NCBI GenBank assembly: GCA_031272985.1
Contig: JAISSU010000016.1
Span: 124,001 to 188,000 of the forward strand
Source of the DNA: Lachnospiraceae bacterium
Lineage (GTDB): Bacteria; Bacillota; Clostridia; Lachnospirales; Lachnospiraceae
Direction of reading: 5' to 3'
Length of the DNA: 64,000 nucleotides
The translations under genes were made by a program, and so were the position numbers. The first letter of the stretch is position 1. Each line of letters starts with the position of its first letter. Below are positions 1 through 8,941 of the stretch, piece after piece. The notes under the pieces were generated by a model. It saw nothing but the letters and a program-made list of their open reading frames with translations, was not told the origin of the DNA and searched no databases.

Positions 1-1
1 C

Positions 2-1555
2 GTCATTGAGGAGCTATTAAAAGAGGATGATGAAGCGCAGGAGAAGCTTGAAAAACGTCCTCCTGTCGTCTGCGTCATGGGACATGTCGACCATGGCAAG
101 ACTTCGCTATTGGACGCCATCAGACATACTCACGTCATTGATAAAGAGGCCGGAGGTATAACTCAGCATATTGGTGCTTATGTCGTGGAAATTAACGGCG
201 AGAAAATCACCTTCCTTGATACGCCGGGTCACGAAGCCTTTACCGCCATGCGTATGAGAGGCGCCAATTCCACAGATATTGCGATTCTTGTGGTGGCCGC
301 AGATGATGGAGTAAAGCCCCAGACTATTGAGGCTATTAACCATGCAAAAGCAGCCGGAATTGAGATTGTTGTAGCTATTAATAAAATCGATAAACCGGGG
401 GCGAACGTCGAAAAGGTAAAGCAAGAACTCACCGAGTATGAACTTATTCCCGAGGATTGGGGAGGCAGTACAATCTTCGTGCCTGTTTCCGCAAAGACCG
501 GCGAGGGACTCGAAAACCTCATGGAAATGCTGCTTTTGGCCGCTGAAGTTTTGGAACTTAAAGCCAATCCGGACAGACGCGCCAGAGGACTTGTGATCGA
601 GGCTGAGCTTGATAAAGGCAAAGGTGCTGTAGCGACTGTTCTTGTTCAAAAAGGCACATTAAGGGTCGGAGATGCTATTGCCGCGGGCAGCGCATTCGGA
701 AAAGTACGTGCGATGATGGATGATAAGGGCAGAAAAGTGAAAGAAGCAAAGCCCTCGATGCCTGTGGAAATACTCGGTCTTAACGATGTTCCTGACGCGG
801 GCGATGTCTTTGTAGCCTTTGACAATGATAAAGAAGCCAGGAATTTCGGAGAGACATTTATTGCGCAGAATCGTGTCAAGCTTATTGATGACACCAAGAA
901 GCAACTTTCTCTTGATGATTTGTTTACACAGATAAAAGAAGGTAACTTAAAAGAGCTTGGAATTATTGTAAAGGCCGATGTTCAAGGAAGTGTTGAAGCA
1001 GTCAAGCAAAGCCTCTTGAAGCTATCGAATGAAGAAGTAGTTGTTAAGGTGATTCATGGAGCCGTCGGAGCTATTAATGAGTCGGATGTTAGCCTTGCTT
1101 CAGCTTCCAATGCGATAATTATCGGATTCAACGTGCGTCCTGATGCGACTGCAAAGGAAACCGCCGAGCGCGAAAAGGTCGATATCAGGCTATACAGAGT
1201 TATCTATAATGCAATTGATGATATAGAGGCAGCTATGAAGGGTATGCTTGATCCGGTTTACGAAGAAAAGGTGCTTGGTCACGCAGAGATTCGCCAGACT
1301 TTTAAGGCATCCGGCGTCGGAACAATCGGCGGCTCATATGTCTTGGACGGCACGTTCGAAAGAGATTGTCAGGTGCGCATAACAAGAGACGGTATCGTTA
1401 TCTTCGAAGGACCGCTCGCATCCCTGAAACGTTTTAAGGACGATGTTAAGGAAGTCAGAGCCGGATATGAATGCGGATTTGTCTTCACCAATTTCAATGA
1501 TATAAAAGAAGGCGACATGGTAGAGTCATTTAAGATGGTGGAAATACCACGTTAA
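2..1555 (+). CDS. infB: Translation initiation factor IF-2 (5' partial)
   Basis: IF-2 is the GTPase that delivers initiator fMet-tRNA to the 30S subunit and promotes subunit joining. The frame is open from base 2, so the gene begins before the window and about 517 C-terminal residues are present. Visible are the G1 loop GHVDHGKT, G3 DTPGHEAF, G4 NKID and a SAK G5 motif, then domain II and the C-terminal fMet-tRNA-binding region. The ATG at 77 lies inside the conserved GTPase domain and is not the start, because the RPPVV segment that precedes it in the family is also encoded. It leads the usual infB-rbfA run. Confidence 0.97.
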   Translation, partial: VIEELLKEDDEAQEKLEKRPPVVCVMGHVDHGKTSLLDAIRHTHVIDKEAGGITQHIGAYVVEINGEKITFLDTPGHEAFTAMRMRGANSTDIAILVVAADDGVKPQTIEAINHAKAAGIEIVVAINKIDKPGANVEKVKQELTEYELIPEDWGGSTIFVPVSAKTGEGLENLMEMLLLAAEVLELKANPDRRARGLVIEAELDKGKGAVATVLVQKGTLRVGDAIAAGSAFGKVRAMMDDKGRKVKEAKPSMPVEILGLNDVPDAGDVFVAFDNDKEARNFGETFIAQNRVKLIDDTKKQLSLDDLFTQIKEGNLKELGIIVKADVQGSVEAVKQSLLKLSNEEVVVKVIHGAVGAINESDVSLASASNAIIIGFNVRPDATAKETAEREKVDIRLYRVIYNAIDDIEAAMKGMLDPVYEEKVLGHAEIRQTFKASGVGTIGGSYVLDGTFERDCQVRITRDGIVIFEGPLASLKRFKDDVKEVRAGYECGFVFTNFNDIKEGDMVESFKMVEIPR

Positions 1556-1570
1556 CGTCCCCTGACCTCT

Positions 1571-1620
1571 CCTGACCTTTAGGAGTGTAGACGGAACCTG
1601 ACCTTAAGTAGTGTAGACCG
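1571..1620. repeat. Two-copy 24-bp direct repeat between infB and rbfA
   Basis: Copies at 1571-1594 and 1597-1620 both begin CCTGACCTT and contain AGTGTAGAC. They match at 21 of 24 positions with a 26-bp period. A partial third start (CCTGACCT) is at 1561-1568. It sits in the 83-bp gap between infB and rbfA, in the transcribed strand. Function unknown; it may be a simple slippage product or a leader element. Confidence 0.6.
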
Positions 1621-1638
1621 TAGTCGAGGTATTTATTT

Positions 1639-2067
1639 ATGAAACGCAGAAGTAATAAAAATATACGAATTAACGCCGAAGTTCAAAGAGAGCTTTCGCA
1701 CATTATTCAATATGGTTTGAAAGACCCGAGAGTTACTGCGCTTACCAGTGTAGTGAAGGTTGATGTTGCCCCGGATTTAAAGACTTGTAAAGCCTATATA
1801 AGCACACTTGGCGAGGATAATTCACTTGTCGAAACGATAAAAGGCTTACAGAGTGCGGAAGGATTCATTCGACGCGAACTTGCGAGGACGCTTAATATGC
1901 GCAATACTCCGGAGATTAAATTTATCGCTGATTCATCGATTGCCTATGGGGTAAAAATGTCTAAGAGAATCGAGGAACTGGTAGGAGACATTGATGATAC
2001 CGAAAAAACCGATGATATTGATAAAAATGCTGATAGGGAAAATTCTGAGGAACCGGGACAGGAATAA
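1639..2067 (+). CDS. rbfA: Ribosome-binding factor A
   Basis: RbfA is a small KH-fold protein that binds the 30S precursor and is needed for 16S rRNA 5'-end processing and cold adaptation. The 142-residue product has the family pattern: N-terminal RINAEVQRELSHII, the central DLKTCKAYIS strand and the RTLNMRNTPEIKF helix-kink-helix. About 25 residues of an Asp/Glu-rich tail follow the domain, a little longer than usual. GAGGT stands 9 bases before the ATG. It lies between infB and nrnA, the usual Firmicutes position, and is probably cotranscribed with them. Confidence 0.95.
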   Translation: MKRRSNKNIRINAEVQRELSHIIQYGLKDPRVTALTSVVKVDVAPDLKTCKAYISTLGEDNSLVETIKGLQSAEGFIRRELARTLNMRNTPEIKFIADSSIAYGVKMSKRIEELVGDIDDTEKTDDIDKNADRENSEEPGQE

Positions 2068-2078
2068 TTAGTGACAAC

Positions 2079-3032
2079 ATGGGAAATGTAGAATTTATCG
2101 GATTAATTGAAAAAGCAAATAGCATAGCTTTAGGAGGACATATTCGCCCTGACGGAGATGCGACAGGTTCCACAATGGGATTATCGGAATACATAAGGAC
2201 GCTATATCCTGAGAAAAAGGTGGATGTCTATCTCGAAGAAATCCCGCCTGAATACCATTTCTTAAAAGGGACAGATTTGGTTAAGCATGAGTGTACGCAA
2301 GAGGTCTACGATTTATTTATCTGTGAGGATTGCGGCGACGCAAAGAGACTCGGATTTTCAATGAAAGCTTTTGAAAAGGCTAAAGATACGATTTGCATCG
2401 ATCACCACATCAGTAATCAGTCGTTTGCGGCGCATAATTTTATTGATCCTGACGCGAGCTCTACTTCTGAAATTGTTTTCAGGTTGATCGACAAGTCTGT
2501 ATTGAACAAAGATATAGCCGAGTGCCTGTTTCTCGGAATAGTTCACGATACCGGAGTTTTTCAATATGCCTGCACTGCTCCCGAGACTTTAGAAGCGGCA
2601 GCCGTATTGTTACGTTTTGGCATTGACGCACCAAAAATTATTTTTGAAACGTACTATCAAAAGACATATTCGCAGCTTAGAATCACCGGTAAAGCGCTGG
2701 AATCGAGCAGGTTAATAGAAAATGACACTTGCATTGTTTCGCAGATATCTTATGAAGATCAGACAGAGTATCATGTCACGCCGATGGATTTGGATGGTAT
2801 AGTGAGCCAGCTGAGACTATCGAAAGAGGCAAAATTAGCGGTATTCTTTTATGAAACCGCTCCCGGTGAATGGAAAATAAGCCTTCGATGCGTAGACGGA
2901 ATTGATGTCAGTTTAATAGCAGGACATTTCGGAGGCGGAGGGCACGTGCTGGCATCGGGATTTTCGACAAAGAAAAAGCCTGACGAGATGCTTGCGCTTA
3001 TTCTGGAGCAGTTCAGGTTGCAATTAGTCTAA
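2079..3032 (+). CDS. nrnA: DHH-family bifunctional oligoribonuclease/PAP phosphatase, NrnA type
   Basis: NrnA-type phosphodiesterases degrade 2-5 nt RNA (nanoRNA) and, in several species, dephosphorylate pAp. At 317 residues it has the usual length. The DHH-domain metal motifs are visible: HIRPDGDATGS (about residues 21-31), CEDCGD (82-87), CIDHH with the DHH at 108-110, and HDTG near 155. The C-terminal DHHA1 domain carries GGGGHVLASGF. It follows rbfA by 11 bases and precedes truB, the standard order in this group. The assignment to NrnA rather than another DHH phosphatase rests on length and context. Confidence 0.93.
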   Translation: MGNVEFIGLIEKANSIALGGHIRPDGDATGSTMGLSEYIRTLYPEKKVDVYLEEIPPEYHFLKGTDLVKHECTQEVYDLFICEDCGDAKRLGFSMKAFEKAKDTICIDHHISNQSFAAHNFIDPDASSTSEIVFRLIDKSVLNKDIAECLFLGIVHDTGVFQYACTAPETLEAAAVLLRFGIDAPKIIFETYYQKTYSQLRITGKALESSRLIENDTCIVSQISYEDQTEYHVTPMDLDGIVSQLRLSKEAKLAVFFYETAPGEWKISLRCVDGIDVSLIAGHFGGGGHVLASGFSTKKKPDEMLALILEQFRLQLV

Positions 3033-3060
3033 AACCGCAATATAGATTCAGGAGTAATAT

Positions 3061-3771
3061 ATGTCGGAAGGCTATCCATATAATGGAGTTATAATAGTTA
3101 ATAAAGAAGCGGGCTTTACATCGCATGATGTAGTCGCCGTAATGCGAGGAATTTTTGGACAGCGAAAAGTCGGACATACCGGGACTTTAGACCCACAAGC
3201 TACCGGTGTTCTTCCGATTTGCCTTGGCAGTGCCACAAAACAAAGCGAAGCCTTAAGCGCAAAGAATAAAACATACCGAACTGTCCTATTGCTTGGGAAA
3301 ACGACTGATACACAGGATATTACGGGCAAAGTGCTGTCGGAATGCGAGTTTAGTGACGCTAAAGATAGCAATAAAAAAGATGAAATTTTGTCTGTAATCA
3401 AATCATTTATCGGAAAACAGGAACAAATTCCGCCTATGTACTCGGCCGTAAAGATAAACGGCAAAAAGCTCTATGAACTTGCCAGAGCAGGAAAAGAAGT
3501 AGAAAGAAAACCCAAATCAATTGAAGTCTATGATATCAGGGTTTTGTCGGTAGAATTGCCGAGAGTCGAATTCGAAATCGATTGCTCAAAAGGAACATAT
3601 ATTAGGACGATTTGTCACGATATTGGAGCTCATTTGGGCTGCGGTGGTTGTATGGAAAGTCTCGTGCGGCTAAAATCAGGTGAATTCGATATCAATATAG
3701 CGCATACATTGGAACAAATACGTGATAAGATTTCTGAAGGTAATATTGACGAATGGTTAATAAAGGTATGA
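3061..3771 (+). CDS. truB: tRNA pseudouridine(55) synthase, short form
   Basis: TruB isomerises U55 in the T-loop of tRNAs. The catalytic motif GHTGTLDPQATGVLP is at residues 38-52, with the nucleophile Asp44, and the KGTYIRTICHDIG motif is also present. The product is 236 residues, whereas typical bacterial TruB has about 290-310. It stops just after the catalytic domain, so the C-terminal TruB_C/PUA-like domain that helps bind tRNA is missing. The stop overlaps the beginning of ribF, and no open continuation is seen in another frame. Activity is likely, since the catalytic domain is complete. Confidence 0.93.
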   Translation: MSEGYPYNGVIIVNKEAGFTSHDVVAVMRGIFGQRKVGHTGTLDPQATGVLPICLGSATKQSEALSAKNKTYRTVLLLGKTTDTQDITGKVLSECEFSDAKDSNKKDEILSVIKSFIGKQEQIPPMYSAVKINGKKLYELARAGKEVERKPKSIEVYDIRVLSVELPRVEFEIDCSKGTYIRTICHDIGAHLGCGGCMESLVRLKSGEFDINIAHTLEQIRDKISEGNIDEWLIKV

Positions 3772-4298
3772 CTGTATCGCATGAAATAACAGCTGATTTG
3801 GTTGACAGACCAACGGTAATCACAATCGGAAAATTCGACGGATTTCATTTAGGTCATCAAAAGCTTTTAAAAACCGTCATTAAAGAATCCAAGGCAAGGA
3901 ACCTTGCAAGTCTTGTTTTTGTAATTGACATGGGGAAGCAAGATTCGCTAATGACGCGCGAAGAAAGGGAAAATTTCCTTTATAATAAAGTGGATTACCT
4001 TTTGGAGGTTGACTTTACGTCAGGATTCAAGAATACTTCGGCCGTAGACTTCATTAAGGAGATACTTTGCGAAAAACTCCATGCTGGGTTGATTGTAGTC
4101 GGAGAGGATTTTCGTTTCGGTTATAAACATAAAGGTGATCCCGAGCTATTAAGGGAATTATCGAAAGAATGCGGTTATGAATTGATAGTGGTACCTCAGG
4201 AGTATTATAAGAATGAGGTAATCAGCAGTACGAGAATAAAAAAGGCAATAATGCAAGGGGATAGAAAAAGCGCTGCGGCGATGCTTAATAGGGAATAA
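3753..4298 (+). CDS. ribF: FAD synthetase (RibF N-terminal domain only)
   Basis: RibF proteins normally join an N-terminal FMN adenylyltransferase domain to a C-terminal riboflavin kinase. Here 181 residues cover only the first: [12 protein letters not shown] is the nucleotide-binding HxGH segment, [13 protein letters not shown] the flavin loop, and [12 protein letters not shown] the conserved end of the domain. The chain stops at AAMLNRE, exactly where the kinase would begin, and the following 120 bases encode no kinase in any frame. Start is either ATG 3753 or ATG 3768; the second overlaps the truB stop as ATGA. Riboflavin kinase must come from elsewhere. Confidence 0.9.
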   Translation: MVNKGMTVSHEITADLVDRPTVITIGKFDGFHLGHQKLLKTVIKESKARNLASLVFVIDMGKQDSLMTREERENFLYNKVDYLLEVDFTSGFKNTSAVDFIKEILCEKLHAGLIVVGEDFRFGYKHKGDPELLRELSKECGYELIVVPQEYYKNEVISSTRIKKAIMQGDRKSAAAMLNRE

Positions 4299-4303
4299 TA
4301 TGC

Positions 4304-4332
4304 TTTACATATTGGTTTAGCTGTGTTATACT
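4304..4332 (+). promoter_or_regulatory. Sigma-A-type promoter for rpsO
   Basis: TTTACA (4304-4309) and TATACT (4327-4332) are separated by 17 bp, directly after the ribF stop. It drives the rpsO leader and probably pnp. No transcript data. Confidence 0.75.
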
Positions 4333-4338
4333 TCCATG

Positions 4339-4423
4339 CGTTGGCAAAAGCCGATGTTCGGTAAAGGGACACTCCGACCCTTACTTAATATCAGGCGATT
4401 CTACAAACATAAGGAGGAATAAG
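4339..4423 (+). promoter_or_regulatory. rpsO leader, probable S15 autoregulatory RNA
   Basis: The 5' leader between the promoter and rpsO holds a stem in which GTAAAGGG (4361-4368) can pair with CCCTTAC (4378-4384) with one bulge, followed closely by AAGGAGGAATAAG and the ATG. Free ribosomal protein S15 represses its own mRNA through structured leaders in many bacteria. That this leader works the same way is inference; it was not matched to a covariance model. Confidence 0.45.
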
Positions 4424-4690
4424 ATGATTGGTAAAGAGCAAAAGGCGCAGATTGCGTCTGAATTCGGCAGAGGAGAAGGCGATACCGGTTCGCCGGAGGT
4501 TCAAATTGCGATTTTGACAGCCAGAATTAATGATTTGAAGAGTCACTTCGACAAAAACCCGAAGGATCATCACTCAAGACGGGGTCTTCTTAAAATGGTA
4601 GGTCAGAGGCGCGGACTTCTGGCGTATCTTAGGAAGATGGATATTGAAAGATATCGTACCCTTATTGAAAAATTAGGTTTAAGAAAGTAA
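4424..4690 (+). CDS. rpsO: 30S ribosomal protein S15
   Basis: S15 is a primary 16S rRNA binder of the 30S platform. The 88-residue product has the canonical length and signature: [10 protein letters not shown] near residue 20, the [15 protein letters not shown] rRNA-binding segment, and the LLAYLRK helix. A perfect AAGGAGG lies 6 bases before the ATG. It has its own promoter and leader and is followed by pnp, as in most Firmicutes. Confidence 0.98.
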   Translation: MIGKEQKAQIASEFGRGEGDTGSPEVQIAILTARINDLKSHFDKNPKDHHSRRGLLKMVGQRRGLLAYLRKMDIERYRTLIEKLGLRK

Positions 4691-4700
4691 CTAAAAGTAT

Positions 4701-4730
4701 TGGCGGCGGCTCTTTTATAGAGCTTGCCGC
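4701..4730 (+). terminator. GC-rich hairpin after rpsO
   Basis: GGCGGC(GGCTCT) at 4701-4712 pairs with the (AGAGC)TTGCCGCC arm ending at 4730. The stem is strong, but only ATGTTTGCGG follows instead of a T-run, so it is better read as a partial terminator or mRNA-stabilising stem between rpsO and pnp. Confidence 0.45.
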
Positions 4731-4747
4731 CATGTTTGCGGAAATGA

Positions 4748-4809
4748 GTACGAGACCACTGAAAAGTACATTATTCAGAAAATAGTGTATTTCCCAGTAG
4801 TTTCGGTAC
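4748..4809 (+). promoter_or_regulatory. Long stem-loop in the pnp leader
   Basis: The 23-base arm starting GTACGAGACCACTG (4748) pairs almost continuously with the arm ending CAGTAGTTTCGGTAC (4795-4809), with inner pairs AAGTACA/TGTATTT. The loop is about 15 bases. It lies 31 bases before the pnp start. In E. coli a leader duplex is cut by RNase III and then used by PNPase to repress itself; a similar role here is inference. Confidence 0.5.
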
Positions 4810-4840
4810 TCTCCCGCTGAAGAGAAAAAAGGAGAGAAAT

Positions 4841-6928
4841 ATGTACAAAGAATTTAAGATGGAACTCGCCGGCAGAACCCTGAAAGTAGACGTGGGGAGG
4901 GTAGCTGCACAGGCGAACGGCGCTGTCTTAATGCACTACGGGGACACCTGTGTATTGAGCACTGCCACCGCATCCACAAAACCCAGAGACGGAATTGACT
5001 TTTTCCCATTGAGTGTCGAGTATAATGAACGTCTCTATTCGGTAGGAAAGATCCCGGGGGGATTCAATAAGAGAGAGGGAAAACCCACCGAAAATGCTAT
5101 TCTGACAGATAGAGTCATAGACAGACCCATGCGCCCTCTATTTCCAAAGGATTATCGCAATGATGTAACTTTAGAGAACTTAGTTCTTTCGGTTGATCAG
5201 GATTGTTCACCGGAGCTATGCGCAATGCTGGGCTCTGCAATTGCCGCAACGATTTCAGATATTCCGTTTGACGGGCCGATTGCGACTACGCAAGTGGGTC
5301 TGGTTAATGGGGAAATGGTCTTTAATCCTACGGCTTCGGAAAAAGAATCTTCTGATTTATCGCTTACAGTTGCATCCACCCGTGATAAAGTAATCATGAT
5401 TGAGGCAGGAGCCAATGAAGTACCCGAAGACAAAATGCTTGAGGCGATTTTTGCGGCACATTCGTTGAATCAGGAGATTATCGCATTTATTGATACGATT
5501 GTCATCGAATGTGGCAAGGAAAAGCACGAATATGAAAGCTGCGCGATACCTGAGGAGTTATTTGAAAAGATAAAAGAAATAGTTCCGCCATCTGAAATGG
5601 AAGAGGCTGTATTTACAGATGAAAAACAGGTCAGGGAGGCAAATATCAGAGCTATCACCGAGAAATTGGAAGCTGCTTTCGCCGAAAATGAAGAATGGCT
5701 TTCGGTACTTTCAGAGGCTATTTATCAGTATCAGAAAAAGACTGTCAGAAAGATGATTCTTAAAGATCATAAGCGCCCGGACGGACGCGCCATAGATGAG
5801 ATACGTCCTTTGGCTGCTGAAATTGATTTAATTCCGCGTGTTCACGGTTCTGCAATGTTCACAAGAGGTCAGACCCAAATCTGCACGATTACGACCTTAG
5901 CCCCGCTTGCGGAGGCTCAGAAACTCGATGGTTTGGATGAGGCGGAGACTTCCAAAAGATATATGCATCATTATAATTTTCCCTCTTATTCAGTTGGAGA
6001 GACCAGACCTTCCAGAGGCCCGGGGAGGCGTGAAATCGGACACGGAGCATTAGCCGAGAGAGCGCTCATTCCCGTTCTTCCTACAGAAGCGGATTTCCCA
6101 TACGCGATCAGGACGGTGTCTGAGACTTTCGAGTCGAATGGCTCCACTTCTCAGGCGAGCGTTTGTGCTTCATCTATGTCGTTAATGGCAGCCGGTGTAC
6201 CGATCAAAGCGGCGGTGGCAGGTATTTCTGCAGGTCTCGTAACGGGAGATACGGATGACGATTATTTGGTACTTACCGATATTCAAGGGTTAGAGGATTT
6301 CTTTGGAGATATGGACTTTAAAGTCGCCGGTACTCATAAGGGCATCACTGCTATCCAGATGGATATTAAAATTCATGGTCTGACAAATGCAATCATAACC
6401 GAGGCTATTGCAGCCACTAAGAAAGCTCGTACATATATCCTCGATGAGGTAATGGCAAAAGCTATTGATACGCCCAGACCGGAAGTTGGAGAATTTGCAC
6501 CGAAGATCATTCAGATGCAGATTGACCCGTCTCAGATTGGGGAAGTGGTCGGGCAGCGAGGAAAGACTATTAACGCGATTATCGAGCAGACCGGAGTAAA
6601 GATTGACATTAATGATGACGGTTTTGTTTCAATTTGCGGACTCGATCCTGAGAGCATGGAAAAAGCAAGGAAGATTATCACCTTAATTCTGATGGAATTC
6701 GAAGCCGGAATGGTATTGGAAGGTAAAATTGTCAGCATTAAGGAGTTTGGGGCTTTTGTGGAATTTGCTCCCGGAAAAGAAGGAATGGTTCACATTTCAA
6801 AGCTTGCCAAGCACCGTGTTGACAGGGTAGAGGATGTTGTCAATATTGGAGATATGGTAAAGGTAGTGTGCCTCGGAAAAGACAAGATGGGAAGGTTATC
6901 TTTTAGTATTAAAGACGTTGCGCAATAA
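4841..6928 (+). CDS. pnp: Polyribonucleotide nucleotidyltransferase (PNPase)
   Basis: PNPase degrades RNA 3' to 5' with phosphate and is a core mRNA-turnover exonuclease. The 695-residue product has the normal architecture: a first RNase PH domain (to about 215), an all-helical linker, a second RNase PH domain with RPSRGPGRREIGHG (near residue 390), a KH domain with the GQRGKTIN loop (about 565), and an S1 domain from GMVLEGKIVSIKEFGAF to the end. The start follows AAAAAGGAGAG. It is downstream of rpsO, from which it is separated by two hairpins that may set its expression. Confidence 0.98.
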   Translation: MYKEFKMELAGRTLKVDVGRVAAQANGAVLMHYGDTCVLSTATASTKPRDGIDFFPLSVEYNERLYSVGKIPGGFNKREGKPTENAILTDRVIDRPMRPLFPKDYRNDVTLENLVLSVDQDCSPELCAMLGSAIAATISDIPFDGPIATTQVGLVNGEMVFNPTASEKESSDLSLTVASTRDKVIMIEAGANEVPEDKMLEAIFAAHSLNQEIIAFIDTIVIECGKEKHEYESCAIPEELFEKIKEIVPPSEMEEAVFTDEKQVREANIRAITEKLEAAFAENEEWLSVLSEAIYQYQKKTVRKMILKDHKRPDGRAIDEIRPLAAEIDLIPRVHGSAMFTRGQTQICTITTLAPLAEAQKLDGLDEAETSKRYMHHYNFPSYSVGETRPSRGPGRREIGHGALAERALIPVLPTEADFPYAIRTVSETFESNGSTSQASVCASSMSLMAAGVPIKAAVAGISAGLVTGDTDDDYLVLTDIQGLEDFFGDMDFKVAGTHKGITAIQMDIKIHGLTNAIITEAIAATKKARTYILDEVMAKAIDTPRPEVGEFAPKIIQMQIDPSQIGEVVGQRGKTINAIIEQTGVKIDINDDGFVSICGLDPESMEKARKIITLILMEFEAGMVLEGKIVSIKEFGAFVEFAPGKEGMVHISKLAKHRVDRVEDVVNIGDMVKVVCLGKDKMGRLSFSIKDVAQ

Positions 6929-6964
6929 TAGTAATAGTAATGTGCTTTTAGGCGGAGGTGTATC

Positions 6965-7861
6965 ATGAGAGTTCAAATAATAGGCATGGGTGCTTTGGGG
7001 CTTTTATTTGGAAGTACTATTTATGATAACGGCGGAGACGTGGCTTTCATTATGGATCAGGAGAGGATTGAAAGGGCAATAAATAATCCTCCTATCGTTC
7101 AGGGAAAGACCTATGAATTTACGTATTTAGTGCCACATGAAGCACCTGTCGCAGATTTACTGATTTTTGCCGTTAAATATAATGCCTTGCAAGAAGCGAT
7201 TGATACTGTCAAAGCTTCAGTCGGTGAAAATACGATTTTGTTGTCTGTCTTGAATGGGATTGTAAGCGAAGATGAAATCGGAGAGGTCTACGGAAGAGAA
7301 AAGCTCGTTTACAGTGTCGCGCAGGGTATGGACGCCGTGAAAACGGGCAATTCACTTGCTTTTAAGACAGCGGGGGAACTGCGAATCGGAGTACGCGAGG
7401 ATTCACAGAAGGAAAACTTAAATAAGCTCGCCGGATTCTTTGATGAAATGAATGTTCCATATACGATTGAAGCAGATATCTATTATAGGCTATGGAGCAA
7501 ATTTATGCTCAATGTCGGAACGAATCAGGTATTAATGGTTTACGAAAAGACCTTTAAAGATCTCGTGACACCGGGGAAGATACATGACCTTGCTTATGCA
7601 GCGATGGACGAAGTTATTGCGATAGCAAATAAAGAAGGAGTAGCACTTTCAAGGACTGATGCTGATGATTACTTTGAGATAATAAGACATATGAATCCCG
7701 ATGGTATTCCTTCAATGCGTCAAGATAGGATTGCAAAGAGAAAATCAGAGGTCGATATGTTTGCCGGAACAATTATTAAACTCGGAAAGAAGCATGGGAT
7801 ACCCACGCCCGTGAACGAGGAACTGTATAAACAGGTCGCTGAAATAGAGGCCAATTATTGA
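6965..7861 (+). CDS. 2-dehydropantoate 2-reductase (ApbA/PanE) family protein
   Basis: Members reduce ketopantoate to pantoate with NADPH for coenzyme A synthesis. The Rossmann motif IIGMGALGLLFG is at residues 5-16, and the family Lys/Asn region of the C-terminal domain (YYRLWSKFMLNVGTNQ) is present, including the conserved Lys and Asn. The length of 298 residues is typical. No other pantothenate gene is next to it, and several paralogues of unknown substrate exist in clostridia, so panE is not assigned. RBS GGCGGAGGTG precedes the ATG. It runs convergently with the LysR gene. Confidence 0.85.
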   Translation: MRVQIIGMGALGLLFGSTIYDNGGDVAFIMDQERIERAINNPPIVQGKTYEFTYLVPHEAPVADLLIFAVKYNALQEAIDTVKASVGENTILLSVLNGIVSEDEIGEVYGREKLVYSVAQGMDAVKTGNSLAFKTAGELRIGVREDSQKENLNKLAGFFDEMNVPYTIEADIYYRLWSKFMLNVGTNQVLMVYEKTFKDLVTPGKIHDLAYAAMDEVIAIANKEGVALSRTDADDYFEIIRHMNPDGIPSMRQDRIAKRKSEVDMFAGTIIKLGKKHGIPTPVNEELYKQVAEIEANY

Positions 7862-7876
7862 CCTATTGTAATAGTC

Positions 7877-8761
7877 CTATGCGAAATATGACAAGAAAAT
7901 CTCAGCTGCTTTGGAAAGCGGGGAATGCCCAGAGGTTACAGCCACTAATTCCCTTTCAGGAATTTTCTCAAGAGTTTTTATAACCGCGATACCCTCGCGG
8001 TTTTTTTGCAGGCAATAATCAGGTATAAAAGCTATTCCAAGCCCTATTCTGACCAAATCGATTAAAAAATCATTACTGCTTACTTCTATTTCAGGAACTA
8101 ATTCCACCTGGTAAGTTCGCAGCAATGAATGAAGAAATTCGTTAGTGGTGCTGTTTCTGTTCAACATCATAATCGGAAATTTCATTAGCTCTGAAAAAGT
8201 AATTATGCGTTTATCAATCTCCGAATTTCCTTTGAACGATTCACCGATAATGAAATGGTCCTGAAATGAGGAGAGCTTTATCGTATCGGAGACAAGACCT
8301 AATGCGGAATTAGGATAATTAACGACTATTAAGTCCACCACGCCGCTCTCAAGCAGTTCGACACATCGCAACGAGGTGGCGTTAGTAACGCTGATATGCG
8401 ATTCAGGGTATTCGTTGTGGAATCGCTCGAGATAGGGTACAAGAAAATATCTGCAAATAGTATCGCTGGCACCGATTCGCAAAGAACCGTTCCCAAGGCT
8501 TTGATCAGATAACTGCAATTCACCCTTTTGTATGAGACGCATTGCGGGCTCAATATGGCGCAGTAAAAGCTCACCTTCGGTGGTAAGTTGCACTTTCTTC
8601 GTACTTCTGATAAATAATGAACACCCAAGTTTTTTCTCAAGTGCCTTTATGGCCTGACTGACTGCAGACTGTGAAATATAGAGCTTTGAAGAAGCCTCCG
8701 AAAAAGACAGCGCCGCTGCCACTTGGTAAAAGACTTTATATAATTCATAATTAATATCCAT
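7877..8761 (-). CDS. LysR-family transcriptional regulator
   Basis: The N-terminal winged helix-turn-helix (YKVFYQVAAALSFSEASSKLYISQSAVSQAIKALE in family terms, about residues 6-40) is followed by an effector-binding domain of the periplasmic-binding-protein type, giving 294 residues. Start was placed at 8761 rather than 8800 because AAGGAG lies 7-8 bases before this ATG on the minus strand and the shorter N-terminus fits the family. It is divergent from radC and convergent with the ketopantoate reductase-like gene, so that gene's control by it is possible but unproven. Effector unknown. Confidence 0.92.
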   Translation of the reverse strand: MDINYELYKVFYQVAAALSFSEASSKLYISQSAVSQAIKALEKKLGCSLFIRSTKKVQLTTEGELLLRHIEPAMRLIQKGELQLSDQSLGNGSLRIGASDTICRYFLVPYLERFHNEYPESHISVTNATSLRCVELLESGVVDLIVVNYPNSALGLVSDTIKLSSFQDHFIIGESFKGNSEIDKRIITFSELMKFPIMMLNRNSTTNEFLHSLLRTYQVELVPEIEVSSNDFLIDLVRIGLGIAFIPDYCLQKNREGIAVIKTLEKIPERELVAVTSGHSPLSKAAEIFLSYFA

Positions 8762-8879
8762 ATAAGCGCTCCTTATTAATATGACATGATTATATTCCAA
8801 ACTTTTCCGTAATACAAATAAATCCGCAGTTTCCTAAAATCTATTTTGGACTATTCTCATATATTTCACAATTCATAAT

Positions 8880-8908
8880 TAGACAATCTTATAAAATCGT
8901 GCTAAAAT
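8880..8908 (+). promoter_or_regulatory. Promoter of radC
   Basis: TAGACA (8880-8885) and TAAAAT (8903-8908) with a 17-bp spacer, 33 bases before the radC ATG, in the AT-rich divergent gap shared with the LysR gene. Confidence 0.55.
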
Positions 8909-8941
8909 AATAGTCGTTTTACAGGTTGAATATATTAGTTT

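Noticed and set aside
107..649. 180-codon open frame antisense to infB
   Set aside because: It mirrors the conserved GTPase domain of infB and shows no start signals.
4299..4423. Missing riboflavin kinase domain hidden by a frameshift
   Set aside because: None of the three forward frames after the ribF stop encodes kinase motifs; the bases are promoter and leader.
4701..4730. Strong intrinsic terminator after rpsO
   Set aside because: The stem is good but no T-run follows; kept only as a low-confidence hairpin.
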